The position numbers and the translations under genes were made by a program. The notes under the pieces are model-generated. The model was not told the origin of the DNA. It was given only the letters and a program-made list of their open reading frames with translations, and did no database searches. Below are positions 6,898-8,030 of a stretch of DNA of 8,030 nucleotides, in pieces. Every line of letters starts with the position of its first letter. The first letter of the stretch is position 1. The stretch spans positions 1-8,030 of the forward strand of contig JBCCTJ010000035.1 of the NCBI GenBank assembly GCA_039198585.1. The letters are read 5' to 3'. Source of the stretch: JBCCTJ01 sp039198585 (lineage in GTDB: Bacteria; Bacteroidota; Bacteroidia; Cytophagales; Amoebophilaceae).

Positions 6898-7253
6898 AAA
6901 GCAGCTAATGACCTCATTGATGATCGGGACAAAGAGAGAAAAGCTGGAAAGCTCCATCTCTTTACTACTATATTTACGCATTTTTGGGTCTACCTCATCC
7001 TGTTATACCAAGCTCTCATACTACGCTCATTTCAAGTCCAGTAGAAAAATTTCTGACGCCAATGACACAAAACAACAAAGACGACAATGATGAAAAGCAG
7101 TAAGTGAAGGTTGCTTTCTCGAGGGAAGAGAGAGAACTCAAGGGTAACAAAAAGAATAAGAGTGAAAAATGGAAAATTAACGATCAAAAGTCAGCAACAA
7201 CAAATTACCAAACCCGGAAAAACATATGGGGGCCTGGTGCAGGCTCATGCCGA

Positions 7254-7275
7254 ACCTCCACTTGGTAGTGGAGGT
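7254..7275. repeat. Perfect 8-bp hairpin in a GC-rich island
   Basis: ACCTCCAC (7254-7261) and GTGGAGGT (7268-7275) form a perfect 8-bp stem with the 6-nt loop TTGGTA. The surrounding 60 bases (7231-7290) are about 55% GC by hand count, against about 30% for 7141-7200. There is no U-run after it on either strand, so it does not look like an intrinsic terminator. It could belong to a structured RNA, a recombination site or a fragment of foreign DNA; I cannot tell which. Confidence 0.45.
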
Positions 7276-7621
7276 GGATTCATTTGTGATGCTAAAACCG
7301 AAACAAAATCTGGTGCTCCGTGCGGCGGTACACTCTTCATTACCAGCCATGGCCCCTTGAAATTGAGTGAAAAAGCTAGCTTTTGCGCCAATAGTGAAGC
7401 TATCAACTAGCCTACTAGCAGGGAGGGTAGTGGGTACTATTGCGCTTCACTGCAAAATAAAAATTGAGCTAACCAAACGCAAAAAACACCACATTACGAC
7501 ACAGGGTGTATATCACTTGGGCAAATGCGTGCAAAAACGTGGTGTAGCAGGATTAGGCTACATTGCCATTGACTATCAAGCTGATAAAAAGCTTATCAAA
7601 AAAGTAATGTCATGCTATTTA

Positions 7622-7654
7622 TTTGAGAAAATTGATAGAAAGTATATACATTTG
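7622..7654 (+). promoter_or_regulatory. Bacteroidota-type promoter for tRNA-Ser
   Basis: TTTG (7622-7625), a 21-nt spacer and TACATTTG (7647-7654) match the Bacteroidota consensus TTTG / TAnnTTTG. The -7 element ends 50 nt before the tRNA-Ser 5' end, giving a leader of roughly 40-45 nt to be removed by RNase P. The element lies inside the open frame 7367-7690, which weakens the case for that frame being a gene. Confidence 0.72.
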
Positions 7655-7704
7655 CGAAATTTATTATTTCAATTCAAAAAAAATCATTGAAGTTGAAGCT
7701 AGCA

Positions 7705-7789
7705 AGAGGGTTGGCAGAGCGGTTTAATGCACCAGTCTTGAAAACTGACGTACTTAACGGTACCGGGGGTTCGAATCCCTCACCCTCTA
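7705..7789 (+). tRNA. tRNA-Ser, anticodon UGA
   Basis: A class II tRNA. The acceptor stem AGAGGGT pairs perfectly with ACCCTCT. The D arm begins TGGCAGAGCGG. The anticodon loop CTTGAAA (7737-7743) carries TGA at 7739-7741. A long variable arm has stem GTAC/GTAC with loop TTAACG, and the T arm is GGGGG-TTCGAAT-CCCTC. No CCA is encoded, so it must be added enzymatically, unlike the tRNA-Val here. Three points are unusual: an A-U first acceptor pair, an A discriminator where serine tRNAs usually have G, and a C-A mismatch at the top of the anticodon stem (7732 with 7748). Confidence 0.93.
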
Positions 7790-7821
7790 CTCTTTTGAGA
7801 ACCACCCCACTATCCAAAGTA

Positions 7822-7844
7822 AGAGTTGCTAGGTACTCTATTTT
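7822..7844 (+). terminator. Weak candidate terminator after tRNA-Ser
   Basis: AGAGT (7822-7826) and ACTCT (7835-7839) form a 5-bp stem with an 8-nt loop, followed by ATTTT on the plus strand. It lies 33 nt past the tRNA-Ser end, a sensible place for termination. The stem is short and the tract is brief, so this is a tentative call. Confidence 0.25.
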
Positions 7845-8030
7845 GTAGTTTTTTCCCTCCCTCAACCTAGTGAAAATAGAGGATTAACAGCATACGATGG
7901 CATTAATTCTAACTAAAGTAGTATTTTAGGGGTCTATTCATAACCATTTATTTGTAAAGAGCTTACCATGACCAATTCTAGATGACTTTCATGCATGCAT
8001 TCAATCAAAATCAATACTTAGCAAAACTAC

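Larger units (their letters stand above)
6575..7621. other. Gene-poor stretch with unrecognised open frames
   Basis: About 1 kb with no gene I can support. It contains several open plus-strand frames of unknown meaning: 6599-6784 (TTG start, 61 codons), 6778-7044 (88 codons open with no start), 7111-7410 (TTG start, 99 codons) and 7367-7690 (GTG start, 107 codons). The last runs across the tRNA-Ser promoter and stops 14 nt before that tRNA, and the two final frames overlap each other, as expected of decayed or non-coding DNA. None shows a domain I recognise. A GC-rich block with a hairpin lies at about 7229-7345. The neighbouring transposase fragment suggests that this is a graveyard of broken sequences. 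Confidence 0.5.

Noticed and set aside
7367..7690. Plus-strand 107-codon frame starting GTG as a real gene
   Set aside because: It runs through the tRNA-Ser promoter to 14 nt before the tRNA, overlaps another frame, and matches no family I know.
7674..7865. Minus-strand 63-codon frame with GEGFEPPVPLSTSVFKTGALNRS
   Set aside because: It is the antisense of tRNA-Ser. This peptide type is a familiar false gene call opposite serine tRNAs.
7991..8000. Perfect palindrome ATGCATGCAT
   Set aside because: At ten bases with no partner copies or adjacent gene it is too short to support a site.
1..8030. CRISPR array or tandem repeat array
   Set aside because: No regularly spaced repeats of 20 bases or more were seen on reading the window.

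Overview
The window looks like a piece of a low-GC Bacteroidota genome, most likely an intracellular symbiont of the Amoebophilus/Cardinium type. Three observations support this. Both tRNA genes are preceded by the Bacteroidota promoter pattern (TTTG, about 20 nt, TAnnTTTG). Protein genes lack Shine-Dalgarno sequences at the usual distance. A long gene-poor stretch contains a decayed transposase. The species assignment is inference; no database was searched.

Layout. Bases 1-4879 read leftward (minus strand). From the right the order is tRNA-Val(UAC), a 44-residue very basic protein 13 nt after it, a two-repeat TPR protein, a 1143-residue fusion protein, and a small lipoprotein-like membrane protein followed by a weak terminator. 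Upstream of the tRNA, also on the minus strand, is a divergent PiT/phosphate-permease-like membrane protein (4929-6074). From about 6075 to 7620 there is no convincing intact gene. That stretch holds an IS256-type (mutator) transposase fragment with an in-frame stop, some open but unrecognised frames, and a GC-rich block with a perfect 8-bp hairpin. A plus-strand tRNA-Ser(UGA) with its own promoter follows at 7705-7789, then unassigned sequence to the end.

The most interesting gene is the fusion protein. It joins a sodium:solute-symporter transporter, a second membrane block, a degenerate histidine-kinase-like region and a C-terminal RelA/SpoT-type HD hydrolase domain. Every expected catalytic residue of the HD domain is present and the spacing is close to that of Rel enzymes. 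It has no (p)ppGpp synthetase domain. A plausible reading is a membrane sensor that couples solute or sodium state to alarmone breakdown. Its base composition, about 42-52% GC in sampled lines against about 32-38% in neighbours, hints at a separate origin.
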